Below the pieces are notes generated by a model that saw nothing but the letters and a program-made list of their open reading frames with translations, did no database searches and had not been told where the DNA came from. Position numbers and translations under genes: made by a program. Shown here piece after piece: positions 11,367 through 22,267 of a stretch of 64,000 nt of DNA (its first letter is position 1; each line of letters begins with the position of its first letter). Source of the stretch: Saccharum officinarum (lineage: Eukaryota; Streptophyta; Magnoliopsida; Poales; Poaceae); the NCBI GenBank assembly GCA_020631735.1, contig CM036209.1:7291451-7355450 (forward strand). Reading direction: 5' to 3'.

Positions 11367-11973
11367 ATGGTGGGCGGTAGTCAGAGGAGGGTGCACTCGA
11401 TTTACCAAAGAGCACACTCTGCGGCGCTTGCTACAGATGAGGAGCCGTCGCAGGGGAGGAGGAGGAGCAGCTGCAGGAGGGACCCGTCGCCTCTCGCCCC
11501 ATCGCGTGAGGAGGACGAGCAGGTGACGCCCGGGGACGGGGAGGAGGAGGAGGACGTTTCGCAGGGGGATGACGAGGTGCAGCATGGGGACGAGGAGGTG
11601 GAGGAGGACGAGGCCGTAGGAGGGGGGTCCGCTTCCTCTGGCGACGCGGGTATCTACTTGCGAGGTCCCGCGAGCCTCCCTCAGTGATGGATACCTCCTC
11701 ACAGACGGCCGGTGATTCAACCTGATGGGGAAAGGTAAGTAACTTTGGATGTTATCACTACTTCTTCATATGATATGTTGAAAATCATAATACAAAATAA
11801 TAGTTTTTCTTAAGCACTTGTGCAGGAGTTGGATGATTGTACAGTCTGCAAGCTGTCACACACGCAAAGTCAATGGCATCCTGGGGCTTCTGTGCAAGGA
11901 GCACTTCCCTTGCTTCGTTGAGTATGCCGGAGTGATTGATGGAGCACTTGGATTACTTGTGAACTTATTGTGA
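11367..11973 (+). pseudogene. Truncated TnpA-like gene, exons 1-2 only (copy 1)
   Basis: Exon 1 starts MVGGSQRRVHSIYQRA, closely resembling MPGGRQRSMSSLYRAS of the TnpA-like gene at 13946-15969, and is rich in acidic and serine residues. It is preceded by an AG acceptor in the 5' untranslated part and meets a TGA at 11685-11687. A second exon-like block (11826-11973) reads NGILGLLCKEHFPCFVEYAG, matching exon 2 of the intact homologue, and then stops. Exons 3-7 are missing and replaced by AT-rich DNA with GTGATATATATGTG-type short repeats (about 11980-12090). Any TnpA function would have to come from another element. Confidence 0.7.
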
Positions 11974-12149
11974 TGATATATTGTGAGATATGTGACGTTT
12001 ATGATATGTTTGTGATGTTGGTGATATATATGTGTTGTTAGTGATATATAAGTGATGTTGGTGATATATATGTGATATTGGTGATGTTTGTTATGTACAT
12101 ATTCTGTTTGTTTGGATGGAACGGAAAAAACAAATAAAAATGGCGGTTT

Positions 12150-12676
12150 TAGGTCAGTTTGCCTAGTGTTACACTCGGCAAAGAGTGCATTTGCCAAGTG
12201 TACAGGTCAAAACACTCGGCAAAGAGAGCGTACTGAGTATTTCAAGAAACCTGGTTTGCCTAGTGTCATGGCAAGAACACTAGGCAAACTTCAAAGGTTT
12301 GCTGAGTGCTGACACTAGGCAAACCAATTTTTTTTAAAAAAATAATTTTGCCGAGTGCGGACACTAGGCAAAGCAATTTTTTTTTTCAAAATTAGGCTTT
12401 GCCGAGTGCTGTCCGAGAGAACACTCGGCAAACTAATTTTTCTTTTTTTAAAAAATGGTTTTGCCGAGTGTCGACAGTAGGCAAACCATATGACGCCATC
12501 TCGCATCTGACGACGACTTTTGTTTGCCAAGTGTAAAACGGAGACTAGGCAAAGAGTTTGCCGAGTGCCGAAAAATGACACTCGACAAAGCTACCTTTGC
12601 CATTAAAAAATTTGCCGAGATGGCTGGGTTTGCCGAGTGCCGTCGACACTAGGCATAGCGCTCGATTCCAGTAGTG
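12150..12676 (+). repeat. 3' subterminal repeat array of CACTA copy 1
   Basis: Inverted pairs of TTTGCCGAGTG / CACTCGGCAAA and the CCTAGTG variant recur to the terminus. They mirror the 5' array and are probable transposase or TnpA binding sites. The array ends at the GTAGTG terminus. Confidence 0.85.
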
Positions 12677-13093
12677 CAACCTGCAACAGTATTCTCTATT
12701 AAGAGCAGCTCCAGTATTATTCCAAATCAAACTGTGGGCAGGTCCAAACAAACTAGAGCATACGAACCGTCACTGTCAGACCAGAAATCAAACTCCGCAG
12801 ATGAGTCAAACTGAGGGACGTAAAATAACAAATCTGGTACACGACATGGGGAAAATGCAAACTCTTCCACCTCACTATGAGAGAGAGAGAGGAAGCGATG
12901 AAAGCGAACTCTTCCGCCTCGCTATGAGAGAGAGAGAGATTTCTACGACATCATGCTTGATATACTTCCTGCCGGTCTTTATAGAAAACCACAACACATC
13001 AACCCTCAAGCCTGGTATCCAGTCCAATGGAGCACCCCCATATGTAAATGGAGGTATATATAGGCGAGCTCCCCAGCCAAGCGCAGCTCTTTA
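12677..13093 (+). other. Flank between two CACTA insertions, with GA-rich repeat and TATA motif
   Basis: This is host DNA 3' of the first CACTA. At 12857-12950 a unit of about 46 bp with (GA)n tails is repeated twice. A TATATATA motif at 13055-13062 lies in a promoter-like context about 30 bp before the CAGCTCTTTA target site of the composite CACTA. The same sequence occurs in unit B (TATA at 52900-52907). No coding sequence follows in either copy, so any gene here is lost or non-coding. Confidence 0.5.
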
Positions 13094-13680
13094 CACTACT
13101 GGAGCTGGCGGCTTTGCCGAGGGCTCCAGGCTCTCGGCAAAGGCTCTTAGACCCTCGGCAAAGGCTTTGCCGAGAGCTGTTCTCAGCAAAGCTGTCTCGG
13201 CAAAAACCCGATCGGCAAAGCCTTCTTTGCCGAGAGCCGTTTATCGGGCTCTCGGCAAAGGCTTTGCCGAGAGCCAACGCGGCTCTCGGCAAAGAAAAGG
13301 CGCCGTTAACGGGCCTTTTTCTTTGCCGAGAGTCCATTTGGCTGGCTCTCGGCAAAGATTTTTCTTTTTTTTTTAAAAAAAAAAACTTTGCCGAGAGCCT
13401 GACCAGAGTGGCCCTCGGCAAAGAGTTTTTTTTTTGGAAACCTCTTTGCCGAGAGCCAGTCTGGCCAGGCTCTCGGCAAACATTTTTTTTTGGCTCTCGG
13501 CAAAGAGTTTTCCAAAAAAAAAGAAAACTCTTTGCCGAGTGCAACGGTCATTGCGCTCGGCAAAGCTGGGAAATGGGTATTTTTGCAGTTTTGTTGCCCA
13601 GCTTTGCCGAGTGCAATGACCATTGCTCTCGGCAAAGGCAGCCTTTGCCGAGAGCAACCCTTGGCAAAGTGGGAAATTTT
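13094..13680 (-). repeat. 3' subterminal repeat array of the composite CACTA
   Basis: There are about a dozen inverted pairs of CTTTGCCGAGAGC / GCTCTCGGCAAAG, several separated by A/T runs. The motif is a one- to two-base variant of the TTTGCCGAGTG motif of the 2154 element, indicating a related but distinct subfamily. Confidence 0.85.
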
Positions 13681-13945
13681 GTTTTTTTCTTTTGATTTTC
13701 CACTTCATTACACATACAAATCACATTCATTACATATGAATCACATTCATCACGGATAAACACATATATCACATGTACATATTACATTCATCACATATAT
13801 ATCACGTTCACATACACCACGCATATAGCACATTCATCACAATATTTGAACTAAACGAAAGTTAACCATTACAAGTTATCATCAAAATATAATAAGTTTT
13901 CATTCTAAAGTTCACAATCTACTAGAGACGACACTTTAAACACAC

Positions 13946-15969
13946 TCATGGCCAACCTTGCCCTGGCCACCCCGGAGAAGCAGTCCCGCCTTGACCCCCG
14001 GGCGTGTTCCATCCAGGCGCTTGCGGGTTGTTCGAACCCGCCGACGGAGGCTGCAAAAATTAGATGTCTATGTCAGACAAGCAAATGCAGAAACAAAACA
14101 TTGAGGAATCGATACTCACAGGAGTAACATCCGCGTTCTGAGACGGCGGTGGAGGAGCCATGAGCGCCGCGGGCACCTGCATGCCCTGGGAGGCCATGAA
14201 CGTGATGAGATCTTGCATCTGCTTAGCTTGGGCCTCCAACCGGGCCTCCATCTGGGACCGCATCTGGGCCTCGGCAAGCTTGCGCTCCTCCCTTTCTCTT
14301 TCCAGGCGGGCCTGCGATAATACAAAGGGAATGTTAGAACAATGCAAACATTTAAACATCAATGTACGACGAGTAAAACAAAAATAACCTCGAGCTCGGC
14401 GACCCGCGACTGCGAAGGTGACGGGCGTGGGCGTATGGGGACGCTCCCGCTCGTGGTCTGTGCTCGAAGCTGGGACAGAGTGGGAGTGGAGGACGAGTCG
14501 ATGACGCCGTCGCCAAGCCAATACCGCCCGTGCTTCTTCCCTCCTCCGACCCTCATCACTAGGCTTCCGTCCAAGTCCTCGCTGGCCGGATCAAAGTCGG
14601 CCCCATGGACCGCCCTTGCCGCCTCTGTGTAGTCAGTGAGGCGGGTGTGGACGCTGGAGTTGGAGTATGCCTCGGGGGGTCGTCGGGGTTGTAGGAGGTC
14701 TCCGGTGCGGTGGCCTTGCCCTTGTGGGACATGGCGTATGCCATGAACGTGCTGCAAGGCTGGCCACCGTGTGACGTCGTCTGCGAGGAAGACAACAAGA
14801 TGATTAGTAATTAGGCAACATTTGAGCGTTACAATACATAAAGTGTTTCACGTACCCAAGCTTGTGCGTACTCGGCTAGGTTGCGGTTGCCCTGGTGGTG
14901 TGGTACACCTGGCATCTGCAGACGCGCCTCCCGGGCCTCGGCGTGCTGGGCGGTCCACTCTTCAGAGAGCCACCGGTCCACGATCATCTCCCAGCACTCG
15001 GGAAACGACTGGCACCATTGGGGGACCATCTGCACATCATCAAGTATTTCACATATAAGCGTCAGATGAAATGAGCATAGCTTAATCTCAAAAGGAATCA
15101 CTTACCTGAATGTACTGCGCCCGGCTCAGCGTCATGCCTCTCGCCTCGACCTTCGAGACCCTCCGTCCTTCGACCGTGGCGTTGTAGTTGACGATGGCCT
15201 GAAGTCTCGCCTCGTAGATGATGTCGGTGACGAGCTTCCTGCAGGACCTTGTACTCACCACCTCGGCCTGTGCCTCCTTCCCCTGCTCACACCTATAGAA
15301 GTCCTGCATACAGATGCAATACAAACTCTAAGTAATTCAAGAAAAGTACGATGAATGCGATGTTGTGTGACGAAGACTTACCCACAGCTCCGCTCTGACC
15401 CTCGCCGCCTTGTTTGGGTAGTCCGGGTCTGGGGCGACGGTGTAGTGGTCAAATGTGTAGGCCGGCTCTGTCTTCCCGGCATACTGTACTATGCCGGGGT
15501 TGTGCTCACGGCACAAGAGACCCAGGATGCCATTGGGTTTGCGGCCACGACCCTCCACAAACTCCCAATGCCTGCACAAGTGATACAGAAAGATTATTAG
15601 TTTCTATTTCAATTTTAAACATATCATATGAACGAGTAGTTAAAACATGTACCTTTGTCCAACGGGGCGGATCACTGGGCGTTGGTGAAGTGGTATCGAT
15701 CGGGCCGGGAGGCTGGCGGGACCTCGCAAGTAGGGTGTGGACGCCCCTGAGGCAGCCGAACCCTCGTCTGCCGCGGCCGACGGCTCATCCTCCTGCTCGG
15801 GGTCCTCCTGCCCCTCATCCGCCTGAGCCTCGGCCTCGGGCGTGGCCGGCACCTCGTCCTCCGGTGGAGTCAGCTCCCTCCGGCGGCGACCCCTCCTTTG
15901 CCGAGATGGCCCGTCGTCCTGCGAGGCCCGGTACAGGGAGCTCATCGACCTCTGACGTCCGCCTGGCAT
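13946..15969 (-). pseudogene. TnpA-like (Ptta/En/Spm) protein gene, seven exons, one frameshift
   Basis: Exons on the minus strand are 15969-15653, 15571-15382, 15303-15106, 15029-14856, 14780-14389, 14311-14120 and 14050-13946, all with GT-AG introns and consistent phases. The product would be about 522 residues. It has an acidic, serine/proline-rich N-terminus (MPGGRQRSMSS), a central plant-transposase region (NGILGLLCREHNPGIVQY, WEMIVDRWLSEEW, MSHKGKATAPE), an E/R/Q-rich probable coiled coil in exon 6 and a Pro/Gly-rich tail ending QGWP. TnpA-type proteins bind subterminal repeats and assist TNP2. One base is missing in a C homopolymer in exon 5 (about 14674-14679), judged from the parallel sequence at 35700. 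Otherwise the gene is intact, so the defect could be a recent mutation or a sequencing error. Confidence 0.8.
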
Positions 15970-16110
15970 CTTGGCTCGACCTCCTGCATTTAAACAGAAC
16001 AAACAATATTGTATTAGAAATAACATAATGAAATATATGCAAAATAAATAAAACCCTAGATCCTAAGAAAAAACATAACAGGTGTAGAATATAACATAAT
16101 ATTACGTGAA

Positions 16111-16520
16111 TTAGAAATAATCTGCATCATCGGGATTAGCCGGAGCATAAGTGTCATCATCGCTGTCAACCATGTCTAAGTACTCCTCAGTATCCGAAGA
16201 CGGGAGGTTGTCTTCATTTGCTTCGCCTAAAAGGAATCGTTCTAGCATTTGTATGTCCTTCTCATTTACCACCTCATCCCCAGCGTCCTCGTCATCATTC
16301 TCTACTTCCATTTCCATCGCTTCGGTTAAGTCTATCGTGAACGTCCCTTGTAACCCAGCTTCTTGAAAGAACTCCCCATCATACGTGTTTGTGTTGAAGT
16401 TATAATCCTCATCGTTGGGGAGAGGTAGTTTAGCATGTGGCGATATCTTGTGCACAATATACCAACCCAAGATATGCTCTTTGCTTTTGCACGCATATGG
16501 TGTGTAATAAACCTGCGTGG
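16111..16520 (-). pseudogene. TNP2-like transposase, C-terminal part cut off by a retrotransposon
   Basis: The minus strand reads ATQVYYTPYACKSKEH, then WYIVHKISPHAKLPLPNDED and an acidic tail ending PANPDDADYF with a stop at 16111. This is the same C-terminus as in the copies at 11238 and 50752. The upstream remainder of the gene lies at 26717-29925. The break falls between VAQQ and ATQVYY, exactly at the CCTGT target duplication of the LTR retrotransposon. Confidence 0.85.
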
Positions 16521-16525
16521 CCTGT

Positions 16526-19043
16526 TGAAGGGTCGAGATGGCGGACTAGAGGGGGGGTGAATAGTCCTTTCTAAAAAAAATGTGTCGGCAAACCGAAATA
16601 AATGCGGAATTAAAACTATCGGTCTAGCCAAGACTACACCCCTCTATCTAAGTTCACAAGCACCTCACAAAGATCCTAAAAATGTAACTAAGGTGCTTTC
16701 CTTAGCAAGAGCTCTCCTAAACAATTCTAGAGCAAGGTCACACAAACCTATGCACTAGTACTTTAGCAAAGCCGGGGAGCTCCTACACAATTCTAGTAAG
16801 CAAAAGCACGAAGCCACCTATGCTCACTAGCAATGCTCAATAGCAAGGCAACTAATGCCAAACTAGAGAGCGCAAATTACTTAGCTACACAAACTAAGCA
16901 ATATGACTAACAAGGTTACACAAACCAAATTAGCCACGCAACGGGAGCTACTTCTATGCTACACAAGCAAGAAGGTAACTAGCTAACTACACAAACAAAC
17001 TAGTTACAAGAGCAACTACACAAGCACAAATATATGAAAGTAAATACAAGCTTGTGAATCGAAAGCAAACCACCGAGAAGATGTACACAATGTTGACACG
17101 GTGGTTTTTCACCGAGGTTCACTTGGTTGCCACCAAGCTAGTCCCCGTTGTGGCGATACACCCACTTGATGGATCACGAGCTAATTGACTATCAAGAGTC
17201 AAACCCTCAGCGGGTGCCGCACATCCACTCTCAAGATGGGGATCCTCCAAGCCACGAGTTTTACTAGAGTTGCTCTTCGCGATCCCCGCGGGGTGAGCAC
17301 AATCCCCCTCACAAATTCTCCTCCGGAGCCACGCACAATCTCCACGCGTGCTTCAACGGAGTCGCAAGCCACCAAGCCGTCTAGGAGGTGGCAACCTCCA
17401 AGAGTAACAAGCACCACCGGCTTGCAACACGATCACCTAGTGTCACTCGATGCAATCCTCTCGATGCAACGCACTAGAATCGCTCTCTCACTCGATCCGA
17501 TGAACACTATCAAGCATGAGTGAGTTAGAGGGCTTCCAAGCACTACCACATAAGCCACCAAGGCCAAAGTGTGCTCAGCTACCGGCCAAGGCCGGCCACA
17601 AGGTCTATTTATAACCCCACAGTCAAATAGAGCCGTTGCACACACTTGTCCGTTTTCTGCGGGAGCACCGGACGCGCCGGTCGTGACACACCGGACGCGC
17701 TCAACCGCGTCCGGTGCCCCTGCGACGTCCACGTGTTCACCGAATTCAAATTCGTCCATTAGATCCACCAACGGTCACTGTGCGCCAACGGTCAAACGAC
17801 CCACCGGACGCGCTGTAGCGAACCACCGGACGCGCCGGTGCGCACAGTACCCGCGCGCGCGAAGACATCACCGGACGCGCTCCTCGCAACCACCGGACGC
17901 CACAGTACCCGCGTCCGGTGCGAGTCCAGTAAGCGCCCGAGACCACCGGACGCGTCCGATGGTGTGTCACCGGACGCGCACCGCGTCCGATGACTTCGTG
18001 ACCCGCTGTTCGCCAGACCGGACGCGCCGGTCCCGTGGGTCACCGGACGCGCCGGTGTCAAACCCTAGCCCGCGCGCCTGACGCCCGCGCTGCACTGACC
18101 GGACGCGCCGGTCCATAGTGACCGCGTCCGGTGCAGCGTCCGGTGCAGCGTCCGGTGCAGCGTCCGGTGCTGCGTCCGGTGCTGCGTCCGGTCACCTCTG
18201 TGACCGCGTTCGCCTCCGTTTCTTTTCCGACTTCCGGCGCAATGGAAAATAGGCATTTCACTTCCCGGAAATCGCCTGAATCCCGCCTCGCAAGCTTGGC
18301 GGGAGGGAGAGAGGAACCCAAACCCTCTCTACCGCTCAAACTCCACCGCCTTCGCAAAAGTGCCAACACCAACAAGTGATCACCACCTTGTGCACGTGTG
18401 TTAGCATTTTCACAAACATTTTCTTCGAAGGAATTAGGCACTCAACTTGCCTCGCCACTCGATCCTAACACGTATGCAAAGTTAGATCGCTCAAGTGGCA
18501 CTAGATGACCGATATGCAAACAAGTTTGCCCCTCTTAATAGTACGGCCATCTATCCTAAACCCGGTCATAAACTTCTCTACACACCTATGACCGGTGAAA
18601 TGGAAATGCCCTAGGTTATACCTTTGCCTTGCGCATTCCACTCTATCTCCTCCGACGTTGATGCAACACATGCACCAACCAAATCACAAATGATATGATC
18701 CACTTCATATCATCATGTGACCTTGGTCCATCGATCTTGACCTCACTTGCTCTTCACCGTTGCGTCGGTCCATCGGCGCCAAGTCTTGCTCAAGCTTCAC
18801 CGCCTCGCGGTCCATCGCTCCAAAGCCTCCGACTTGCCCTTCACACTTGCAACCGGTCCATCAAGCCAAGCCTCATCTTGATCTTTGCCACCTTGGTCAC
18901 ATGACTCCATGTCATGTCTCATATGCAATGAGCTCCTTCATAACACAATCATCTGTGGACTAATTCCCTGTGTATCTCACATAAACACAATTAGTCCACC
19001 TAAGGTTGTCACTCAATTACCAAAACCAAACAAGGACCTTTCA
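16526..19043 (-). repeat. 3' LTR of the gag-only retrotransposon
   Basis: This copy is downstream relative to the minus-strand gag. The plus-strand ends are TGAAGGG and CCTTTCA. The LTR carries many CACCGGACGCG / CGCGTCCGGTG motifs between 17650 and 18190. It is the same length as its partner at 24194-26711. Confidence 0.93.
18124..18191. repeat. 12-bp tandem repeat in the LTR
   Basis: The unit GCGTCCGGTGCA (last base A or T) is repeated about six times. The same array occurs in the other LTR at 25792-25859. It is part of a wider cluster of CACCGGACGCG palindromic motifs. Confidence 0.85.
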
Positions 19044-19058
19044 ATCTCCCCCTTTTTG
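19044..19058 (-). promoter_or_regulatory. Polypurine tract of the retrotransposon
   Basis: On the minus strand the bases directly before the 3' LTR read AAAAAGGGGGAGAT, a purine-only run next to TGAAAGG. This is the expected plus-strand priming site for reverse transcription and fixes the orientation of the element. Confidence 0.8.
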
Positions 19059-22000
19059 GTAATTGATGACAACTCTACAAAGATATGGAAATTAAGTTCT
19101 TTTGGACTTTATGCCACTTATCCAACATTTAAGCTCTATGTTAGAATTTGGATAAGCACCATAAAATCCAACTTGGTAGTGATAACTCTCCCTACATATG
19201 TGCTCAAATGGTTTGGTTTCAAGCTTGCACATATGCATAAATATGAAATTTGTGGGAGGGTTAGCACTACTAAGTGATGCTAAGGTGTATAGAATAAACC
19301 TTTGTAGTTCGATACCATTTGATAGCTCGATACCATTTGAAAATCATAAGTTTGCCATCATCCTTAGCATCATGAGTAGCTAGACATCAAAAACACTAGA
19401 AACCCCGTGAGATCAACATTATAAGTAAGGTTCTAGTTTTTCATGATAAACACAAGTCTAGCTATCATCCTATGCATGCTAGTTATCATATCATCATTCA
19501 AGTTCTATAACTAGCATACACCACACAAGCATGCATGTTAAATAAAAACTTATGCAATGCTAGCAAGCACATGAATATGCACAAGTCAAATGCAACCAAT
19601 CAATGTTCATGAGCTTGCTCCCCCTACTTGTGTGCTTCTCTTGTCCAAGAATTTTGATCCTTCTCTTTTCTTCATTGTTGCTCCCTCTTTGTCCATTTCC
19701 ATGTCCAAACCCCATCTTCTCATGATGTCCCCAAACCCCTCTCTTGGTGCATTGACATAACTTTGTTCCAACTTCTCCCCCTTTGTCATCAATTTCCATA
19801 AAGGGTGTATTTCTCATTGATACAAAGGCTTGCATTGGGGTAGATGGTTGAGACTTGAATATTGCGTTGTTGATGGACATCACCGCACATGTTGGAATGG
19901 CATTACTTGTATGTTGCTCTTGAGATACCACTTAGGATCTTTGACCTTGATACCATTAGGTGGGGCTCCTCCCCCTATGTCATAGCATGGGTCATTCACT
20001 TGATAATCTTGAGCTCTTGTGTGTGAGGGAACTTTCTTCATTTGATGATCACTTAAAATTGAGGATCACTTGTGGAACCACCGTCTTGTATAAATGATAT
20101 CATGTGTAGAAATACCACGAATAAGTGTGTGATACCAATTTGAAGAATCCTCTATCATGGAACCACTTGTAGGATTTTGTCAATATGATCTTTTCTTGAA
20201 CATTTGCTATCTTTATGAGTACCACTTGTAGGATATCACTTGTAAATCATGATCTAGACACCACTTGTAAATATCAATTGAAGAAATATTTTGAGTCTAG
20301 ATACCATTTGAAACACCCTAGATATCCATTTGCATTGTTGTCTTGTGCTTGTACCCATATCATTGTCATGAGCTTCTAGTATGACTTGAACTAAGTTGAT
20401 TTGCCTAAGATTCTAAGTCCGGTTTGGTCCAATGGCAAGCTTCTTCACTCCTCATACTAAGGGTTATCTTGCCAATGTTGTACTTGTCACTTGTTAGCAA
20501 TCCAAACTAGATCAAGTACTTGGGTTCACTAGCTCATGAACAAATTCATACACATACCACTAGATCATTCAAATAATTCAAGCAATAGTGGTAGGCTATG
20601 AATTTAAATATTTCATTTGTTATGCATGATCCTAGTAAGCATGTACTATATGCACTAATCGCATACTAGTAAGGGATGAAATGATCATGCACATTGCAAT
20701 GATACCTTTGTTATGTTGGAGTAGAGGATAGTCACATAGATTCCAATTCATTACTCCAATAGAAATGTGAAGTCCAATTTATAAGCTTGGTGAAGACCAA
20801 TCATTATAGAGAAATTCATTCTTCACCCATATGAAATGAGAACCACTAATAATCAAGTGCATTATCTCTTGTTGTGGTTGGCTTGCTTTTTCTCTTTGAT
20901 CAATGCTTGCATGAGAGAAGTACTTATGATACCAATTTTATAACCATGACTAGCTCTCTTTTGGGTGTTGCTTGCTTTTCTTGATCAATCCTATTGATTG
21001 CTTCAATTTAGCATCTCAAATGTCCCTTGAATTCATCACTTCCATGTTAGCCTTCCAAGCCGGTGCTCGGTTTACCCACCCATGGGCGGCAAGCCCCCTC
21101 AGCAGGGAGAAGTGACCTCTCTCCAAAGAACCATCCTTGACACTTACTTGAATTGCCTTTGATTGATTGATCTATGGACTTAACTTGATGAGTAACCTTG
21201 AATTATTCTTTAAGTCATTTTCTTTCTACCAAATGATCTCCAATCATTACTAATCCTCATCTTCAACTTCAGTTTGATCTTTATTTTCAAATTTGAGTAC
21301 CAAATTTGTACACTCAGTACATTCCACAATCAATGCCCTTGTACTCATTTCTTGTCATGCTTCTAGATCAATTCAAAACCAAACTTAGGTACCTCAAACA
21401 CTTATAAATATGTTTCCAACTTGAGAACCTTTCACTTAAAGTGACTCTAGATTAATCCAATGATTGTCACTTTTCTGGCAGATTCTATACCCTTCAAAGA
21501 ATAATCCATATCTCCCAATGTACAGATCCAAATGCCATAAAATTTGGTGGAGATGTGACACACTAAGTCATCTAGCAGCTGTAAAAATTTAAGATTCATT
21601 TGACATCTAGATTGCTACCAGATTTCAAATCTTCCACCACTGCTACATGCTGAAAACTGCTGCACTATAGCTGACAAGATGTGCTCTAAAACCATAGCAT
21701 TTCTCATCCAATTATCATGAAATTTATACAGCATCTCATATCATAAGTCTAGAGCATGCATACCAAATTTCAAGCCAATCCAATATGATTTGGTCACTCA
21801 AACTCAGACTTGATCTCAGATAGCTCAGATTTTCAATAATGGACAGATTTCAATATATTGAGCTATACTTCACCAAATTGAATCAAACTTGAAACTAACT
21901 TGTTTGAACACTTTCATAAGACATATATCCATTCAATCCACTCATAGCAAGCAACATTGCATATATATCCAATTCAATCAACTCATATGCACCCAAATAA

Positions 22001-22267
22001 AATGATCAACTAGAGATATACCTTGGTTATCACATGATCGTCCTTTTAGCAAGCTTCAACTTAAATATTTGCAAGCCATCAAATATATCCAATAAATCAC
22101 CACAATCTTGAATGTTGCACTTGTATGTTGTAGTATTTGGACTCCACTTATTTTGACTTGGCATTGGGATTGGATATGCATTAAGCTTTAAAACTTGATT
22201 CAACATATGATGACCAATATGAATCCAAATGAATCAAGTCTCCAATGCCGATGGTACCTACAAACAA
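19059..22267 (-). other. Retrotransposon internal region without coding capacity
   Basis: This 3.2 kb AT-rich stretch lies between gag and the 3' LTR, where pol would be expected. The only ORF above 100 codons (19560-19931, minus) resembles no retroviral enzyme. The plus strand has repeated phrases such as ACCACTTGTA and ATACCATTTGA. I see no protease, integrase, RT or RNase H motif in any frame. Confidence 0.7.

Larger units (their letters stand above)
2154..12676 (+). mobile_element. CACTA (En/Spm) transposon, copy 1
   Basis: The element starts CACTACCGGAAT and ends ATTCCAGTAGTG, giving inverted termini that differ by one base over the first 12. It is flanked by a 3-bp target duplication CAA (2151-2153 and 12677-12679), as expected for CACTA elements. 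It is 10,523 bp long. In order it holds a 5' subterminal repeat array, an AT-rich segment with an inserted hAT MITE, a GC-rich leader exon, a long intron, a TNP2-like transposase pseudogene interrupted by a solo LTR, a truncated TnpA-like gene and a 3' subterminal array. It lies 3' of the BURP gene. The copy at 41510-52206 shares the same insertion site, so both come from one insertion followed by duplication. Confidence 0.93.

Noticed and set aside
12999..13708. Overlapping ORFs of up to 215 codons on both strands near the composite CACTA end
   Set aside because: They read through the CTTTGCCGAGAGC inverted repeats (recurrent ALGKE, CREP, LPRA words in all frames). They are non-coding subterminal array.
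17185..18081. Several ORFs of 100-170 codons in the LTR, repeated at 24853-25749
   Set aside because: They are arginine/threonine/proline-rich translations of the CACCGGACGCG repeats in overlapping frames. They are identical in both LTRs simply because the LTRs are identical, and they have no recognisable domain.
19560..19931. Minus-strand 123-codon ORF as a possible pol remnant
   Set aside because: No protease, integrase, RT or RNase H motif is visible; the sequence is low in similarity to anything I recognise.
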